This document shows positions 1-10,064 of a stretch of DNA of 55,666 nt, piece after piece. Each line of letters starts with the position of its first letter. Within the stretch, counting starts at the first letter, position 1. This stretch comes from Sphingosinicella sp. GTDB taxonomy: Bacteria > Pseudomonadota > Alphaproteobacteria > Sphingomonadales > Sphingomonadaceae. The stretch is taken from positions 1-55,666 of the forward strand of contig JACDEE010000017.1 of NCBI GenBank assembly GCA_013816585.1, written 5' to 3'. The notes under the pieces were generated by a model. That model had not been told where the DNA came from. It made no database searches and saw only the letters and a list, made by a program, of their open reading frames with translations. The position numbers were made by a program, and so were the translations under genes.

Positions 1-64
1 GTTTGTTGGGCAACAGCGGCTGGATCACCCGCCACTCGAAATCGGTCAGATCATATCGGCTCAT
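1..64 (-). CDS. IS5-family transposase, N-terminal fragment (cut by window edge)
   Basis: Read from the ATG at 64-62 the minus strand gives MSRYDLTDFEWRVIQPLLPN, the typical opening of IS5-family DDE transposases that move insertion sequences by cut and paste. Only 21 codons are inside the window. The catalytic DDE residues would lie further left, so activity cannot be judged. The fragment is certain as a family match because this opening is very conserved; whether the copy is intact is unknown. Confidence 0.85.
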   Translation of the reverse strand, partial: MSRYDLTDFEWRVIQPLLPNK

Positions 65-123
65 GCTCGAGCCTGAATCAGAAAACCCGCGCCAAGGGAA
101 TCCTGTTTATGGGTTCACGACCT
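1..123 (-). mobile_element. End of an IS5-family insertion sequence
   Basis: The first 123 bases hold the 5' end of a transposase gene on the minus strand and about 60 bases of terminal DNA beyond its start codon. Position 123 is the likely outer border, because from about 125 the plus strand reads in frame as the interior of an S9 peptidase. The junction reads CCTAG. IS5-type elements of the IS427 group often target CTAG or TA, which would fit. The other end of the element lies outside the window, so the terminal inverted repeat and target duplication cannot be checked here. Confidence 0.75.
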
Positions 124-124
124 A

Positions 125-1618
125 GTTTCAAGGGACTATATCCCCGAAGGGAAGATAGGCAGCCTGGTCGCAAAGCGGGGCGACGGCTTAGGGGTCGAGC
201 GTATCGATACGAAGACGCTCACCCGCCGGAACGTCGAGCCCGCCCATGGAGAGGCGGTTCGTTATATTTCCGACGGCCGGGGAATTGTCAGGATCATGGG
301 GACGCAGGCTAAGAAGGGCGACGGTTACCTAGGGGAAAAAGTCAGATATTTCTACCGTGGCAAGGGATCCGAGGATTGGAAGGATCTTGCGACTTATAAC
401 CTCGCCGACGATACCGGCTTTCACCCACTAGCCGTCGATCCCGAAGCGAATCTCGTCTACGGACTAAAGCGGCATTCGGGGCGAAACGCGCTCTTTTCAA
501 TGGCGCTCGATCAAGGTCTGGAAACGAAATTAGTCTTCGCTCACCCCGAGGTCGATGTCGACAATGTCGTCCGGGTCGGGCGGCATCGGCGAGTAGTCGG
601 GGCTACCTTCGCCACGGAGAAACGCGAGGTCGTCTATTTCGATAAGCAGGTAGCCGCCATGCAGGCATCTCTCCGCAAGGCGCTTCCGGACCAGCCGCAA
701 AGCGCCGTTCTCGATTCCAGTCTGGATGGAAGTATAATGCTTCTTTGGGCCGGCAGCGACGTCGATCCAGGCAATTATTATGTCTTCGACAGGAATGCAA
801 AGCGGCTGAACAAGATTCTGCTCGCCCGTCCGGAACTGCAGGACCTACCGCTCGCGCCGATGAAGCACGTCACGGTGCGCGCCTCCGACGGGACGATGAT
901 ACCCGGATATCTGACGCTCCCGCGCGGGAGCGAAGGCAAAGGACTCCCGTCGATCGTTATGCCTCATGGCGGTCCCGAGGCACGAGACGAATGGGGTTTC
1001 GACTGGCTCGTGCAATATTATGCCAATCGCGGGTTCGCCGTGCTGCAGCCCAATTTTCGTGGATCGACAGGCTATGGCGACAGCTGGTTCCAGAATAATG
1101 GGTATAAATCCTGGCGGATCGCAGTCAGCGATGTTGTTGATGCCGGGCGGTGGCTGGTGGCCGAAGGTATTGCCGATCCATCCAAGTTGGCGGTCGTCGG
1201 CTGGTCCTATGGTGGCTATGCGGCATTACAGTCGAACGTCCTCGCGCCAGACCTTTATAAGGCAGTGGTAGCCATCGCTCCGGTGACTGACTTCAAGATG
1301 AAGATCGAAGCCTCACGCGGTTGGAGTAGTTATTTGCTGGCGCGCGAACGTTTCGGCACTGGCCCGCATATCCGCGATGGTTCCCCGCTGCAGAACGTGG
1401 CCGCTTTCAAGGCTCCCGTCCTGATGTTCCACGGCGATTATGACCGAAACGTCGAGGTCCGCCAATCGCAACTGATGGCCGACCGGCTGAAGGAAGCCGG
1501 CAAGAAGCAAGAATTGATCATCTATCCGCGGATCGATCATTATATCGCGGATTCGCAGCTTCGCGCAGACATGCTCCGCCGCAGCGACCGGTTCCTCCGG
1601 ACCTCAATGGGGATGTGA
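125..1618 (+). pseudogene. S9 family peptidase (prolyl oligopeptidase), 5' end removed by IS insertion
   Basis: An open frame of about 497 codons runs from the IS border to a TGA at 1618. Its upstream part (RDYIPEGKIGSLVAK...) continues the same frame as the later sequence, so the in-frame ATG at 296 is internal, not the original start. The C-terminal alpha/beta-hydrolase domain has the nucleophile motif GWSYGGY (codons near 1198-1218), the acid in HGDYDRNV and the histidine in RIDHYIAD. Family members usually have 650-700 residues with an N-terminal propeller; roughly the first 150-200 are missing here. The catalytic domain may be intact, but substrate gating by the propeller is probably lost. 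It could be expressed from a promoter in the IS; more likely it is a dead gene. Confidence 0.8.
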
Positions 1619-1660
1619 GAGGCCGAATCGGGGAGTCCCAGCTGAAGCGATGAAATAAAA

Positions 1661-1685
1661 AAGGCGGCCCGACGGCCGCATTTTT
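1661..1685. terminator. Bidirectional rho-independent terminator between the S9 gene and rpsD
   Basis: GCGGCC (1664-1669) pairs with GGCCGC (1674-1679) around a CGAC loop. It is followed by a T run on the plus strand (1681-1685), and on the minus strand the A run at 1655-1662 becomes a T run. It can therefore end both the plus-strand peptidase gene and the minus-strand rpsD transcript. Confidence 0.8.
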
Positions 1686-1702
1686 CACTAATCTCCATCC
1701 GA

Positions 1703-2317
1703 TCAGCGCGAGTAGAACTCGACGACCAGGTTCGGCTCCATCTTCACCGGATAAGGCACTTCGTCCAGCGTCGGGACGCGGTTGAAGGTGACCTTGGTCG
1801 TGCCGTCCGGAACCACATATTCGGGGATGTCGCGCTCGGCGAGACCCTGGGCTTCCATGACCAGCGCCATTTCCTGCGCCTTGGGTCCAAGCTCGATCAC
1901 GTCGCCGACATTCACCCGGCGCGAGGCGATGTTGCACTTCACTCCGTTGACGCGGATGTGACCGTGATTGACGATCTGGCGAGCCGACCAGATGGTCGGT
2001 GCGAATTTGGCGCGGTAGACGACCATGTCCAGACGGCGCTCGAGCAGGCCGATCAGATTCTGCGAGGCGTCGCCCTTTATCTTGCTCGCCTGCTGGAAGG
2101 TCTGCTTGAACTGCTTTTCGGTAACGTCGCCATAATAGCCCTTCAGCTTCTGCTTGGCGCGAAGCTGAATACCAAAGTCGGAAACCTTGCCCTTGCGGCG
2201 CTGACCGTGCTGGCCGGGGCCATATTCACGCTTGTTGACGGGGCTCTTGGGACGTCCGAAGACGTTCTCGCCCATACGGCGGTCGAGCTTATACTTGGCG
2301 CTTGAGCGCTTCGACAT
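1703..2317 (-). CDS. rpsD: 30S ribosomal protein S4
   Basis: This 204-residue protein is a primary 16S rRNA binder that nucleates 30S assembly. The N-terminal part begins [20 protein letters not shown] and includes the [16 protein letters not shown] segment. The S4 RNA-binding domain spans roughly residues 94-155 ([34 protein letters not shown]). Length is that of the usual bacterial S4. A GGAG sequence lies about 9 bases before the ATG. In this window rpsD stands alone, outside any ribosomal operon, divergent from the chorismate mutase gene and closed by the terminator at 1661-1685. Confidence 0.98.
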   Translation of the reverse strand: MSKRSSAKYKLDRRMGENVFGRPKSPVNKREYGPGQHGQRRKGKVSDFGIQLRAKQKLKGYYGDVTEKQFKQTFQQASKIKGDASQNLIGLLERRLDMVVYRAKFAPTIWSARQIVNHGHIRVNGVKCNIASRRVNVGDVIELGPKAQEMALVMEAQGLAERDIPEYVVPDGTTKVTFNRVPTLDEVPYPVKMEPNLVVEFYSR

Positions 2318-2532
2318 CTGTCATACTCCAATTTGCTGACTATCTGCCCTGGATCGCACCACCGGACCCATCGTCCGACGCGGCCACCGCTTCACCAGGG
2401 TTGCGGAGCCAATTGCGAACGGTGCCTCTGTCGAAATATTGCCCCGAAGTCAACCAGAGGCGCCTCGGTGCGACGGTATTCCTCACCGAAGGCGAAGCTC
2501 GACAGACTACCGGCAATTGCTAAAAGGCGCTC

Positions 2533-2841
2533 ATGACAGACCAGCGAATTTCCCCTCAAGAGTGCCGGACTATGACCGAGGTTCGCCATGGAGTGGATGA
2601 GGTCGACCGACAGATCATTGCTCTCCTGGGCGAACGATTCCGCTACATGGAAGCGGCCGCCCGTATCAAACCCAGCCGGGAAATGGTGCGCGACGAAGCG
2701 CGCAAGGCTGATGTTCTGGAAAAGGTTCGCCGATCCGCAGAGGGCGCCGGAGTAGACGTCCGGCTTGCAGAAGGGCTTTACGAGACCTTGGTCGAAGCTT
2801 CGATCGATTTCGAATTGCGGCGTTTCGACGCCATCAACTGA
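2533..2841 (+). CDS. Chorismate mutase, AroQ class
   Basis: The 102-residue protein matches the small all-helical AroQ fold that converts chorismate to prephenate on the way to phenylalanine and tyrosine. Helix 1 shows the usual pattern (VDEVDRQIIALLGERFRYM), followed by IKPSREMVRDEARKADVLEKVR, which carries the active-site Arg and Lys positions. The C-terminal helix is LYETLVEASIDFELRRF. There is no signal peptide, so a cytoplasmic enzyme is expected. An ATG at 2572 could also serve as start (residue 14). The divergent rpsD shares the 215-base upstream region. Some relatives act as isochorismate-pyruvate lyases; no neighbour suggests siderophore synthesis here. Confidence 0.85.
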   Translation: MTDQRISPQECRTMTEVRHGVDEVDRQIIALLGERFRYMEAAARIKPSREMVRDEARKADVLEKVRRSAEGAGVDVRLAEGLYETLVEASIDFELRRFDAIN

Positions 2842-2900
2842 GCTTCGTCCGCCGACTTGCCGAAGGGCGGAGCTGTGGCCCGTTCTATCGCAAGCAGCAG

Positions 2901-3617
2901 CTATCGGGACCTAGGATTGACCAGAGCGCGTATCATGCCGCGCAGCGCCTGGATCTCGCGGTTCGACCAGCTTGCCTTGGACAGGATCGTACGCATCGTG
3001 TTTCGCGTCGCAGGAACCCGGTCGGCCGGGAAATAATAGCCCGAATTCTCAAGCGCTTCGTCCATCTGGCCGATCAGCCCCTCCAATTGTTTCTGCGTCG
3101 CGCGCGGCTCCGGCGGATCGACGTCGGTCGGCATAACCAGCGCCTCGTGCTTCGACCATTCATAGGCGACGAGAATCACCGCCTGAGCCAGATTGAGCGA
3201 TCGGAATTCGCTGTTCACCGGCACCGTGAGGATCTTTTGCGCGACCGCAACTTCCTCTGTCTCCAGGCCTGAGCGCTCTGCCCCGAACAGGATGGCCGAT
3301 GGTCCCGATTGGTCCCGGATTTCCTGAGCTGCCTCCTGAGGGGTAACCACCGGCACTATCAGGCCGCGCTTGCGAACGGTGGTGGCGTAGACGAAGGGGC
3401 AGTCGGCAACTGCCTCCGCGACGCTGTCGAAGACGCGGGTCTTTTCAAGTACGGTATCGGCGCCGGCCGCCGAAGGGCCCGCGCTTGGATTGGGCCAGCC
3501 GTCCCGCGGCTTTACCAGCCTGAGGTCGGTCAGGCCGAAATTGAGCATTGCTCGCGCTGACTTGCCGATATTCTCGCCAAGCTGGGGGCGGACCAGCACT
3601 ATCGCGGGGGCCGTCAC
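2901..3617 (-). CDS. trmJ: RNA methyltransferase, TrmJ type (SPOUT family)
   Basis: The 238-residue protein opens with [19 protein letters not shown], the N-terminal SPOUT signature of TrmJ/TrmH enzymes, and has the cofactor knot motif [15 protein letters not shown] followed by [16 protein letters not shown]-like sequence (here [16 protein letters not shown]). TrmJ makes 2'-O-methyl groups at tRNA position 32, and length and order of motifs fit that branch better than TrmH. It starts with GTG overlapping the nrdR stop codon as GTGA, so the two are co-translated. The exact RNA target is inferred from the family. Confidence 0.88.
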   Translation of the reverse strand: MTAPAIVLVRPQLGENIGKSARAMLNFGLTDLRLVKPRDGWPNPSAGPSAAGADTVLEKTRVFDSVAEAVADCPFVYATTVRKRGLIVPVVTPQEAAQEIRDQSGPSAILFGAERSGLETEEVAVAQKILTVPVNSEFRSLNLAQAVILVAYEWSKHEALVMPTDVDPPEPRATQKQLEGLIGQMDEALENSGYYFPADRVPATRNTMRTILSKASWSNREIQALRGMIRALVNPRSR

Positions 3618-4075
3618 TCCTGACCGGCCTCGCTGACCTTGCCGGCGAAATTCTCGAAATCCTTGGCCTCGCGAAAATCTTTATAGACCGAGGCGAAGCG
3701 GATATAGGCAACCGAATCCAGCGCCTTCAAACCGTTCATCACCGTCTCGCCTATCTGGCTTGAGGACACCTCGCTCTCGCCGCTCGTTTCAAGCTGCCGC
3801 TGGATTGAAGAGAGCAATTTATCGATCCGTTCCGGGCTTACCGGACGCTTGCGAAGCGCGATTGCGACGGAGCGTTCGAGCTTGGCGCGGTCGAACGGCT
3901 CGCGGCGATTCTCCGACTTCACCACGGTCAATTCGCGGAGCTGCACGCGCTCGAAGGTGGTGAAGCGCGCACCGCAATCCTCGCACTGGCGGCGGCGGCG
4001 GATCGACGCACCATCCTCGGTCGGACGGCTATCCTTTACCTGGCTGTCTTCATGCGAGCAAAACGGACAGCGCAT
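3614..4075 (-). CDS. nrdR: Transcriptional repressor NrdR
   Basis: NrdR represses ribonucleotide reductase genes when ATP/dATP are bound. The 153-residue protein has the N-terminal zinc ribbon with CPFC and CEDCG cysteine pairs (residues 3-34) and then an ATP-cone domain ([21 protein letters not shown], about residues 48-138). Length is typical. It is the first gene of a unit with trmJ and lies downstream of rpiB-glyA on the same strand, separated from glyA by a long palindrome. The nrdR target genes are not in the window. Confidence 0.96.
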   Translation of the reverse strand: MRCPFCSHEDSQVKDSRPTEDGASIRRRRQCEDCGARFTTFERVQLRELTVVKSENRREPFDRAKLERSVAIALRKRPVSPERIDKLLSSIQRQLETSGESEVSSSQIGETVMNGLKALDSVAYIRFASVYKDFREAKDFENFAGKVSEAGQE

Positions 4076-4095
4076 CTATTGGCCCAGAGCCTGCA

Positions 4096-4164
4096 CCGGC
4101 CCGCTCCCCCACCCAGCCTCCCGACAGTGTAGGCTATGGGAGGTTGGGTGGGGGAGCGGGCCGG
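4096..4164. repeat. Long GC-rich palindrome between glyA and nrdR
   Basis: Positions 4096-4122 and 4138-4164 are inverted copies of 27 bases that differ at one position, which would still form a G-U pair in RNA. The loop is the 15 bases 4123-4137. The arms are made of C-rich and G-rich blocks (CCCGCTCCCCCACCCAGCC). There is no T run, so it is more like a REP-type interspersed palindrome than an ordinary terminator, although it could attenuate transcription from glyA into nrdR. Confidence 0.8.
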
Positions 4165-4179
4165 CGCGGTCTACGAACA

Positions 4180-5496
4180 TCATTGCCCCTGATATATCGG
4201 GAAGCGCGCGCAGAGTTCGCGGACCCGGACCTTCACGGCGGCTTCCACCTCGGGATCGCCTTGTTCGCCCTTGCTGCGAAGACCTTCAAGCACGTCGGCG
4301 ATCATGTCGCCAATGTCGCGAAACTCCTGCACGCCGAAGCCGCGCGTGGTGCCGGCCGGCGATCCGACCCGGATACCGCTCGTCTTGAGCGGGGGCAGGG
4401 GGTCGAATGGGATTCCATTCTTGTTGCAGGTAATCGCGGCACGCTCCAGCGCCTCATCGGCATCTTTGCCGGTAATGCCGAGCGGTCGGAGATCAACCAG
4501 GGCAAGGTGTGTGTCCGTGCCGCCGGCGACGAGATCCGCTCCGCGCTCCTGAAGCTTTCCCGCCAGCGCCTGCGCGTTGGCGATAACGGCGCGCGCATAG
4601 CTTTTGAAATCGGGCTGGAGCGCCTCGCCGAATGCCACCGCCTTGGCGGCGATGACATGCATTAGCGGGCCGCCCTGCAGGCCCGGGAAGACCGCCGAAT
4701 TGATCTTCTTGGCGATGTCCTCGTCGTTGGTCAGGACCATGCCGCCCCGGGGTCCGCGCAAGGTCTTGTGCGTGGTGGTAGTAACGATATGAGCATGCCC
4801 GAACGGGGTCGGGTGCTCACCCGCCGCGACCAGGCCTGCGAAATGGGCCATGTCGACCATGAAGATCGCGCCGACACGGTCTGCGATCACCCGGAAGCGG
4901 GCAAAATCGATGTGGCGCGGATAGGCCGAGCCCCCAGCGATGATCAGGCGCGGTTTATGTTCTGCGGCCAGTGCTTCGACCTGATCGAAGTCGATCAGAT
5001 GGTCGTCTGGACGAACTCCATATTGGACCGCATTGAACCATTTGCCCGACAAAGCGGGCTTCGCGCCATGGGTGAGGTGCCCCCCGGCATCAAGCGACAT
5101 GCCTAGAATAGTGTCGCCGGGCTTGGTCAGCGCCAGCATCACCGCTCCATTGGCCTGAGCACCCGAATGAGGCTGCACGTTGGCGAAGCCGCAATTGAAG
5201 AGTTGCTTCGCGCGCTCGATGGCAAGCGTCTCAACCGTGTCCGATGGCGCGCAACCCTGATAATAACGCCGACCCGGATAGCCTTCGGCATATTTGTTGG
5301 TGAGGACCGATCCCTGGGCCTCCAACACAGCTTTGGACACGATATTTTCCGAAGCGATCAGTTCGATTTGATTCTGCTGGCGGTCGAGTTCGGCGGCGAT
5401 AGCGCCGGCGACCGAAGTGTCCGCATCGCGTAATCCTTCAGTGAAGAAACCCGCCGGCTGGACGTCGCTCAAATCATTGGCGGGACGGCTGCTCAT
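4180..5496 (-). CDS. glyA: Serine hydroxymethyltransferase
   Basis: This PLP enzyme interconverts serine and glycine and loads tetrahydrofolate with one-carbon units. The 438-residue protein carries the PLP-lysine motif [14 protein letters not shown], the N-terminal [12 protein letters not shown] segment and the tetrahydrofolate-site region near [15 protein letters not shown]. Length fits bacterial GlyA. Its ATG overlaps the rpiB stop codon as ATGA, an arrangement common in Alphaproteobacteria (rpiB-glyA-nrdR). The protein is cytosolic and probably dimeric or tetrameric. Confidence 0.97.
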   Translation of the reverse strand: MSSRPANDLSDVQPAGFFTEGLRDADTSVAGAIAAELDRQQNQIELIASENIVSKAVLEAQGSVLTNKYAEGYPGRRYYQGCAPSDTVETLAIERAKQLFNCGFANVQPHSGAQANGAVMLALTKPGDTILGMSLDAGGHLTHGAKPALSGKWFNAVQYGVRPDDHLIDFDQVEALAAEHKPRLIIAGGSAYPRHIDFARFRVIADRVGAIFMVDMAHFAGLVAAGEHPTPFGHAHIVTTTTHKTLRGPRGGMVLTNDEDIAKKINSAVFPGLQGGPLMHVIAAKAVAFGEALQPDFKSYARAVIANAQALAGKLQERGADLVAGGTDTHLALVDLRPLGITGKDADEALERAAITCNKNGIPFDPLPPLKTSGIRVGSPAGTTRGFGVQEFRDIGDMIADVLEGLRSKGEQGDPEVEAAVKVRVRELCARFPIYQGQ

Positions 5497-5951
5497 GCGC
5501 TTTCCTTCGTGAATATTGGATTGGATAATTTTTCGACCCGGCGCAGGTGGCGGTCGCCCCCGAACGGGGTAGCGAGAAAGGTATCGACGCAGGCCTTTGC
5601 CATTTCGATGCCGATCAGGCGCGCGCCCATCGCGATCACATTGGCGTCATTGTGCTCGCGGGCGAGGCGAGCCGAAAGCGGTTCCGAGACCAAAGCCGCG
5701 CGGGCTGCCGGGTTCCGATTGACGGCGATGGAAATACCGATGCCTGAGCCGCAAATGGCAACGCCTCTCGCGGCGTCCCCCGAAGCGATGGCGCTGGCCA
5801 GCTTGTAGCCATAATCCGGATAATCGACGGGCTGCGCGCCTTCGGGACCAAGGTCCAGCACGTCATGGCCCTGGCCGCGGAGATGCTCGACGAGCGCTGA
5901 TTTGAGCTCGAATGCCGCATGATCGGAAGCGATGGCGATACGATCGGCCAT
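5493..5951 (-). CDS. rpiB: Ribose-5-phosphate isomerase B
   Basis: RpiB interconverts ribose 5-phosphate and ribulose 5-phosphate in the pentose phosphate pathway. The start chosen is the ATG at 5951 ([17 protein letters not shown]), because the family begins at this point and a GGAG lies about ten bases upstream; a longer frame to 5999 has no family support. Key features are the N-terminal ASDHA loop and the catalytic cysteine in [13 protein letters not shown]. The 152-residue length is usual for RpiB/LacAB proteins. It is the first gene of the rpiB-glyA unit. Confidence 0.94.
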   Translation of the reverse strand: MADRIAIASDHAAFELKSALVEHLRGQGHDVLDLGPEGAQPVDYPDYGYKLASAIASGDAARGVAICGSGIGISIAVNRNPAARAALVSEPLSARLAREHNDANVIAMGARLIGIEMAKACVDTFLATPFGGDRHLRRVEKLSNPIFTKESA

Positions 5952-6039
5952 TCGGAGGACTCCACACCGTGAGTTGAGGCCCTCGTCTAGCCCAGGCAAC
6001 CGCTTTTTGTCACCAGCGATTACGTGTCGCTGACGAGAA

Positions 6040-7251
6040 TCACGCCGCCAGCTTTATCTCCATCCGGTCCCAGATCTCGACCAGCGCATGGGCAAGTTCC
6101 CGCATCATCTGTTCGCTATGCTGGGGCCCCGGGGTGAAGCGGAGGCGCTCGGTACCGGGCGGGACCGTCGGATAATTGATCGGCTGCACGTAGACGCCAT
6201 ATTCGGCGAGCAGGATGTCACTGATTCGCTTGGCATTGACCGGATCGCCCACCATCAGCGGCACGATATGCGTCATGGACGGCATGACCGGCAGGCGTGC
6301 TTCCTCGAAAATCAGCTTGAGCTTCCGGGCGGCGGCCTGTTGCGCATCTCGCTCTTCCGACGACTGCTTGAGATGCCTGACACTAGCCAGCGCGCCCGCC
6401 ACCAATACGGGCGACAGCGACGTGGTGAAGATGAATCCCGGAGCGTAGCTCCGCACCACATCGACGATATTCTTGTCCGCGGCGATATAGCCGCCCATGA
6501 CTCCGAATGCCTTGCCGAGCGTTCCCTCGATGAGGGTAACCCGGTCGGCCACGCCGTCGCGTTCCGAAATGCCGCCGCCCCGCGCCCCGTACATGCCGAC
6601 GGCATGGACTTCGTCGAGATAGGTGATGGCGTCATATTTGTCGGCCAGATCGCAAATCGCGGCGATCGGCGCGACATCGCCGTCCATCGAATAAACGCTT
6701 TCGAACGCGATCAGCTTGGGGACGTCAGCTGGAACCGCCGCCAGCAATTCTTCCAGATGAGCGAGATCATTATGGCGAAAGACCCGCTTTTCGCATCCCG
6801 AATTGCGGATTCCGGCAATCATCGACGCATGGTTCAGCGCGTCGGAAAAGATGATGCAGCCGGGCAACAGCTTTCCCAGCGTCGAAAGGGTGGCCTCGTT
6901 CGAAATGTAGCCCGAGGTGAAAAGGAGCCCCGCTTCCTTGCCGTGAAGATCGGCAAGTTCCGCTTCCAGCTCCACATGATAATGGGTGTTTCCGCCGATA
7001 TTGCGGGTTCCCCCCGATCCGGCGCCGACATCATGCAGCGCTTCCTCCATCGCCGCGACCACCTTGGGATTCTGGCCCATGGCGAGATAGTCGTTCGAAC
7101 ACCATACGGTGATTGGCTTGGGACCATTGTGGCCGGCAAAGCAACGGGCGTCCGGATAGGAACCCTTGTTGCGCAAGATATCGATGAACACACGATACCG
7201 TCCCTCGGCATGCAGCCGGTCGATGGCCTGTGCGAAGATACGCTGATAATC
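6040..7251 (-). CDS. hemA: 5-aminolevulinate synthase
   Basis: The enzyme condenses glycine and succinyl-CoA to 5-aminolevulinate, the first step of haem synthesis by the C4 route used by Alphaproteobacteria. The PLP lysine lies in [13 protein letters not shown], and the glycine-rich [13 protein letters not shown] and the [10 protein letters not shown] motif are present. The open frame reaches an ATG at 7299, but homologues begin near [17 protein letters not shown] at 7251 is preceded by GGGGAGCAGG at good spacing, so I prefer that start (403 residues). If the ATG at 7299 is used the protein has 419 residues. It is monocistronic in this window. Confidence 0.94.
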   Translation of the reverse strand, partial: DYQRIFAQAIDRLHAEGRYRVFIDILRNKGSYPDARCFAGHNGPKPITVWCSNDYLAMGQNPKVVAAMEEALHDVGAGSGGTRNIGGNTHYHVELEAELADLHGKEAGLLFTSGYISNEATLSTLGKLLPGCIIFSDALNHASMIAGIRNSGCEKRVFRHNDLAHLEELLAAVPADVPKLIAFESVYSMDGDVAPIAAICDLADKYDAITYLDEVHAVGMYGARGGGISERDGVADRVTLIEGTLGKAFGVMGGYIAADKNIVDVVRSYAPGFIFTTSLSPVLVAGALASVRHLKQSSEERDAQQAAARKLKLIFEEARLPVMPSMTHIVPLMVGDPVNAKRISDILLAEYGVYVQPINYPTVPPGTERLRFTPGPQHSEQMMRELAHALVEIWDRMEIKLAA

Positions 7252-7327
7252 CAAAGAAACCTGCTCCCCGGGGTTCTTGCCGCCCCATAAGGATTTCACC
7301 GCGCCAAAGCCAGCGCAATCCTCCGCA

Positions 7328-8125
7328 TCATAGCGGTTCAGTCAGCGTCAGTCCAAATCCGGCCAAACCCTTGCGATAGGATTCCAGCGCTGGATCGTCG
7401 CTTGTGAACAAGGCAATGCCGGGGGAAGGCTCGGCCGGCCAGCGCCGATCACGCGTGAGCCAGGCGGTGCGGCGGGCTATTCCGTCGCTTCCGTCTACAA
7501 AGGCGAGCGGGCGCGGCGAGGCGGCTTCCAGCTCCTGGCGGACCAATGGGAAATGGGTGCAGGCAAGGACGATCACGTCCATTTTCTCGCCGCCCGGCTG
7601 GTCCAGCAGGCAACGCAAGATCTCTCGATAAGCGGCGGGGTCCGTATCCTCTCCCCGCAATTTGGCTTCGGCGAGGCCGACAAGTTCGGCCGAACCATGG
7701 CGCAGCACGAGGCAGTCGGCGGCATATTCCTTCGAAAGCCTGTCGACATAGGGTTGCCGCACCGTTGCTTCGGTTCCGAGCACGCCGATCACCCGCTTTT
7801 TGGACAGCGCGGCCGCGGGCTTTATGGCGGGCACGGTGCCGACCACCGGCAGATTGAGGGCGATTCGAACCTGGTCGAGCGCGATGGTGGAAGCGGTGTT
7901 GCAGGCAACCACGATCAATTCCGGATCGAATCGCTCCGCGAGGCGAGCGAGCAGGACGGGAACGCGCGCTTCGATCTCGGACGGCTTCTTGGTGCCATAT
8001 GGATAGAAGGCGCTATCGGCGACATAGACGATCGGCGCGGTCGGCAGCAGCTTCGTGATCGGGCGAAGCACCGATAGGCCGCCGATTCCGGAGTCGAAGA
8101 TCAACAAGGGTCGCGAGATCGTCAT
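7328..8125 (-). CDS. murI: Glutamate racemase
   Basis: MurI makes D-glutamate for peptidoglycan without a cofactor, using two cysteines. Both are visible: one in [13 protein letters not shown] and one in [13 protein letters not shown]. The N-terminal [14 protein letters not shown] motif is also typical. At 265 residues it has normal length. It lies 28 bases upstream of the hemA open frame on the same strand and divergent from plsY. The product is cytosolic and feeds MurD. Confidence 0.96.
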   Translation of the reverse strand: MTISRPLLIFDSGIGGLSVLRPITKLLPTAPIVYVADSAFYPYGTKKPSEIEARVPVLLARLAERFDPELIVVACNTASTIALDQVRIALNLPVVGTVPAIKPAAALSKKRVIGVLGTEATVRQPYVDRLSKEYAADCLVLRHGSAELVGLAEAKLRGEDTDPAAYREILRCLLDQPGGEKMDVIVLACTHFPLVRQELEAASPRPLAFVDGSDGIARRTAWLTRDRRWPAEPSPGIALFTSDDPALESYRKGLAGFGLTLTEPL

Positions 8126-8243
8126 CCCGCCCGCTTAGACACCGCCGCGATGCGCTGCAATTCGTCCGGAGAATATGAACCGCCGATCCAAATTGTTGCA
8201 CGCACTCCGTAATTTGGTAGGCTCCCGAAACGAGGGGGAAATA

Positions 8244-8861
8244 GTGACCGCATTGCCATGGACCATGCCTCTGTTGTCGCTTGTCTTCGGCTATCTGCTG
8301 GGATCGATACCCTTCGGGATATTGCTGACCCGATTGGCGGGTGCTGGCGACCTGAGAGCCGTGGGCTCCGGTAATATCGGCGCCACGAACGTTCTTCGAA
8401 CCGGCCGCAAGGGCCTCGCCGCGCTGACTTTGCTGCTCGACATGCTGAAGGGCACGGCGGCGGTCTTGATGGCCTCCTATTTCTATCCGGGTACCGAAGA
8501 ACTTGCGGCAGTCGGCGCCTTTGTCGGCCATTTGTGGCCGCTCTGGCTACGGTTCAGGGGCGGAAAGGGCGTCGCCACTTTCCTGGGCGTGATGATCGGC
8601 CTGCACTGGCTGTCGGCGCTTGTTTACGCAGTGGCCTGGCTCCTGACCCTCGTCGTCACTCGCTTTTCTTCGATAGCGGGAATGACGGCCGCGCTTGCCG
8701 CCCCGGTTGGCGCCGCGGCGCTTGGTCGATTCGATCTCGCTTTGCTCTATCTCGGTTTCGCCCTGCTCGTGTTCTGGAAGCACCGGGAAAATCTCGAGCG
8801 GCTTCTGGACGGAAGCGAACCGCGCGTGGGGAGCCGCGAGAGCGGCCCGCCCGATGCTTGA
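8244..8861 (+). CDS. plsY: Glycerol-3-phosphate acyltransferase PlsY
   Basis: PlsY acylates glycerol 3-phosphate with acyl-phosphate in the inner membrane, the first step of phospholipid synthesis. The conserved loops are present: GSIPFG near the start, GSGNIGATNVLRT, and the FRGGKGVATFLG motif. About five membrane segments can be read. The GTG at 8244 is chosen because GAGGGGG lies five bases before it and because homologues start just before the first membrane helix; an ATG at 8175 would add 23 residues. Its 3' end overlaps dprA by eight bases. Confidence 0.93.
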   Translation: MTALPWTMPLLSLVFGYLLGSIPFGILLTRLAGAGDLRAVGSGNIGATNVLRTGRKGLAALTLLLDMLKGTAAVLMASYFYPGTEELAAVGAFVGHLWPLWLRFRGGKGVATFLGVMIGLHWLSALVYAVAWLLTLVVTRFSSIAGMTAALAAPVGAAALGRFDLALLYLGFALLVFWKHRENLERLLDGSEPRVGSRESGPPDA

Positions 8862-9954
8862 TCGGTCCGCGACCGAAGACCAGATTGCCCGCCTTCGCCT
8901 GATACGCTCCGACAATATCGGGCCAATCACCTATTTTCAGCTTCTGGCCCGCTTCGGCTCGGCATCGGCGGCCCTGGAGGCCGTCCCCGATCTCGCGGCT
9001 CGAGGGGGCGGTCGCTCGCCGAAATTGGCGACGCGGTCGGCGGTCGAATTGGAAATGGAGCGGGTGGAAAAACTGGGCGCCCGATATCTGTTTCGAGGGC
9101 AGGGGCTCTATCCAGCGTTGCTGGCGCAATTGGAAAATGCGCCGCCTGCCCTGATCGTCCAGGGCCATTTGTCGCTGCTTGAAAAGCCCGCCGTCGCGAT
9201 CGTCGGCGCCCGAAACGCATCTGCCGCCGCCTGCCGATTTGCCCGCGGGCTGGCCCGGGACATCACGCTTGCCGGCCCGGCAATCGTTTCCGGCCTCGCC
9301 CGCGGCATCGATACCGCCGCCCATGATGGTTCGCTGGAACATGGAACGATCGCCGTAATCGCAGGCGGGATCGACATATGTTATCCACCCGAGAACGCGG
9401 ACCGCCAGAATGCAATTGCTGGCCAGGGCCTGCTGATCGCCGAACAGCCCCCGGGCATAGAACCGAGGGCGCGCCATTTTCCCTACCGCAACCGGATCAT
9501 CGCCGGATTGGCCCAGGCCCTGGTCGTGGTCGAGGCTGCCCCGAAATCCGGATCGTTGATCACCGCCCGCTACGCCGCCGAATTCGGGCGGGATGTGATG
9601 GCCGTACCAGGATCGCCGCTCGATCCGCGCGCGCAGGGCTGCAACCAGCTTATCCGCGAAGGGGCGACCCTGGTTCAGAATGCCGAGGACGTGCTGGAAG
9701 GCCTGCGGCCGTTCGACCTGAGGCCGTTTGCCCAGACCAAATTGGGCTATTCGACTCCGGATCTGTCCGCCGATGCGACCGAGGAGGGACGGCGGCTGGT
9801 TTCAGATTTGCTCAGCCCAACAGCGGTGACGGTGGACGAACTGATCCGGCAATCGGGCCTCGCGCCGGCAATCGTGCTGACGATCCTGCTGGAACTTGAG
9901 CTTGGCGGAAGGCTGGAACGGCATGCGGGGGGACGGGCGAGCCTAATCGTCTAA
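8854..9954 (+). CDS. dprA: DNA-processing protein DprA
   Basis: DprA loads RecA on incoming single-stranded DNA during natural transformation. From the ATG at 8854 (MLDRSATEDQIARLRL) the protein has 366 residues: an N-terminal SAM-like helical part, a Rossmann domain with IVGARNASAAACR, SGLARGIDTAAHDG and VVEAAPKSGSLITAR, and a C-terminal winged helix (about 300-366). The open frame extends further upstream inside plsY, but that part is unlike the family. Together with comM at 36.7 kb it hints at competence genes, though dprA is common in non-competent bacteria too. Confidence 0.94.
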   Translation: MLDRSATEDQIARLRLIRSDNIGPITYFQLLARFGSASAALEAVPDLAARGGGRSPKLATRSAVELEMERVEKLGARYLFRGQGLYPALLAQLENAPPALIVQGHLSLLEKPAVAIVGARNASAAACRFARGLARDITLAGPAIVSGLARGIDTAAHDGSLEHGTIAVIAGGIDICYPPENADRQNAIAGQGLLIAEQPPGIEPRARHFPYRNRIIAGLAQALVVVEAAPKSGSLITARYAAEFGRDVMAVPGSPLDPRAQGCNQLIREGATLVQNAEDVLEGLRPFDLRPFAQTKLGYSTPDLSADATEEGRRLVSDLLSPTAVTVDELIRQSGLAPAIVLTILLELELGGRLERHAGGRASLIV

Positions 9955-10064
9955 TGGCGCGATGAGGGAGCACGCCAAGGAACGGCCGCCGCGGCTTGTA
10001 CTTGACGAACGCATGCCGACCTTACCACCCTCGCGCGTATACACACGAGGATTGAAACAAATTC

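Noticed and set aside
109-312. Open frame of 67 codons overlapping the IS border
   Set aside because: It spans the junction and is out of frame with the peptidase remnant; its Arg/Gly-rich sequence has no family features.
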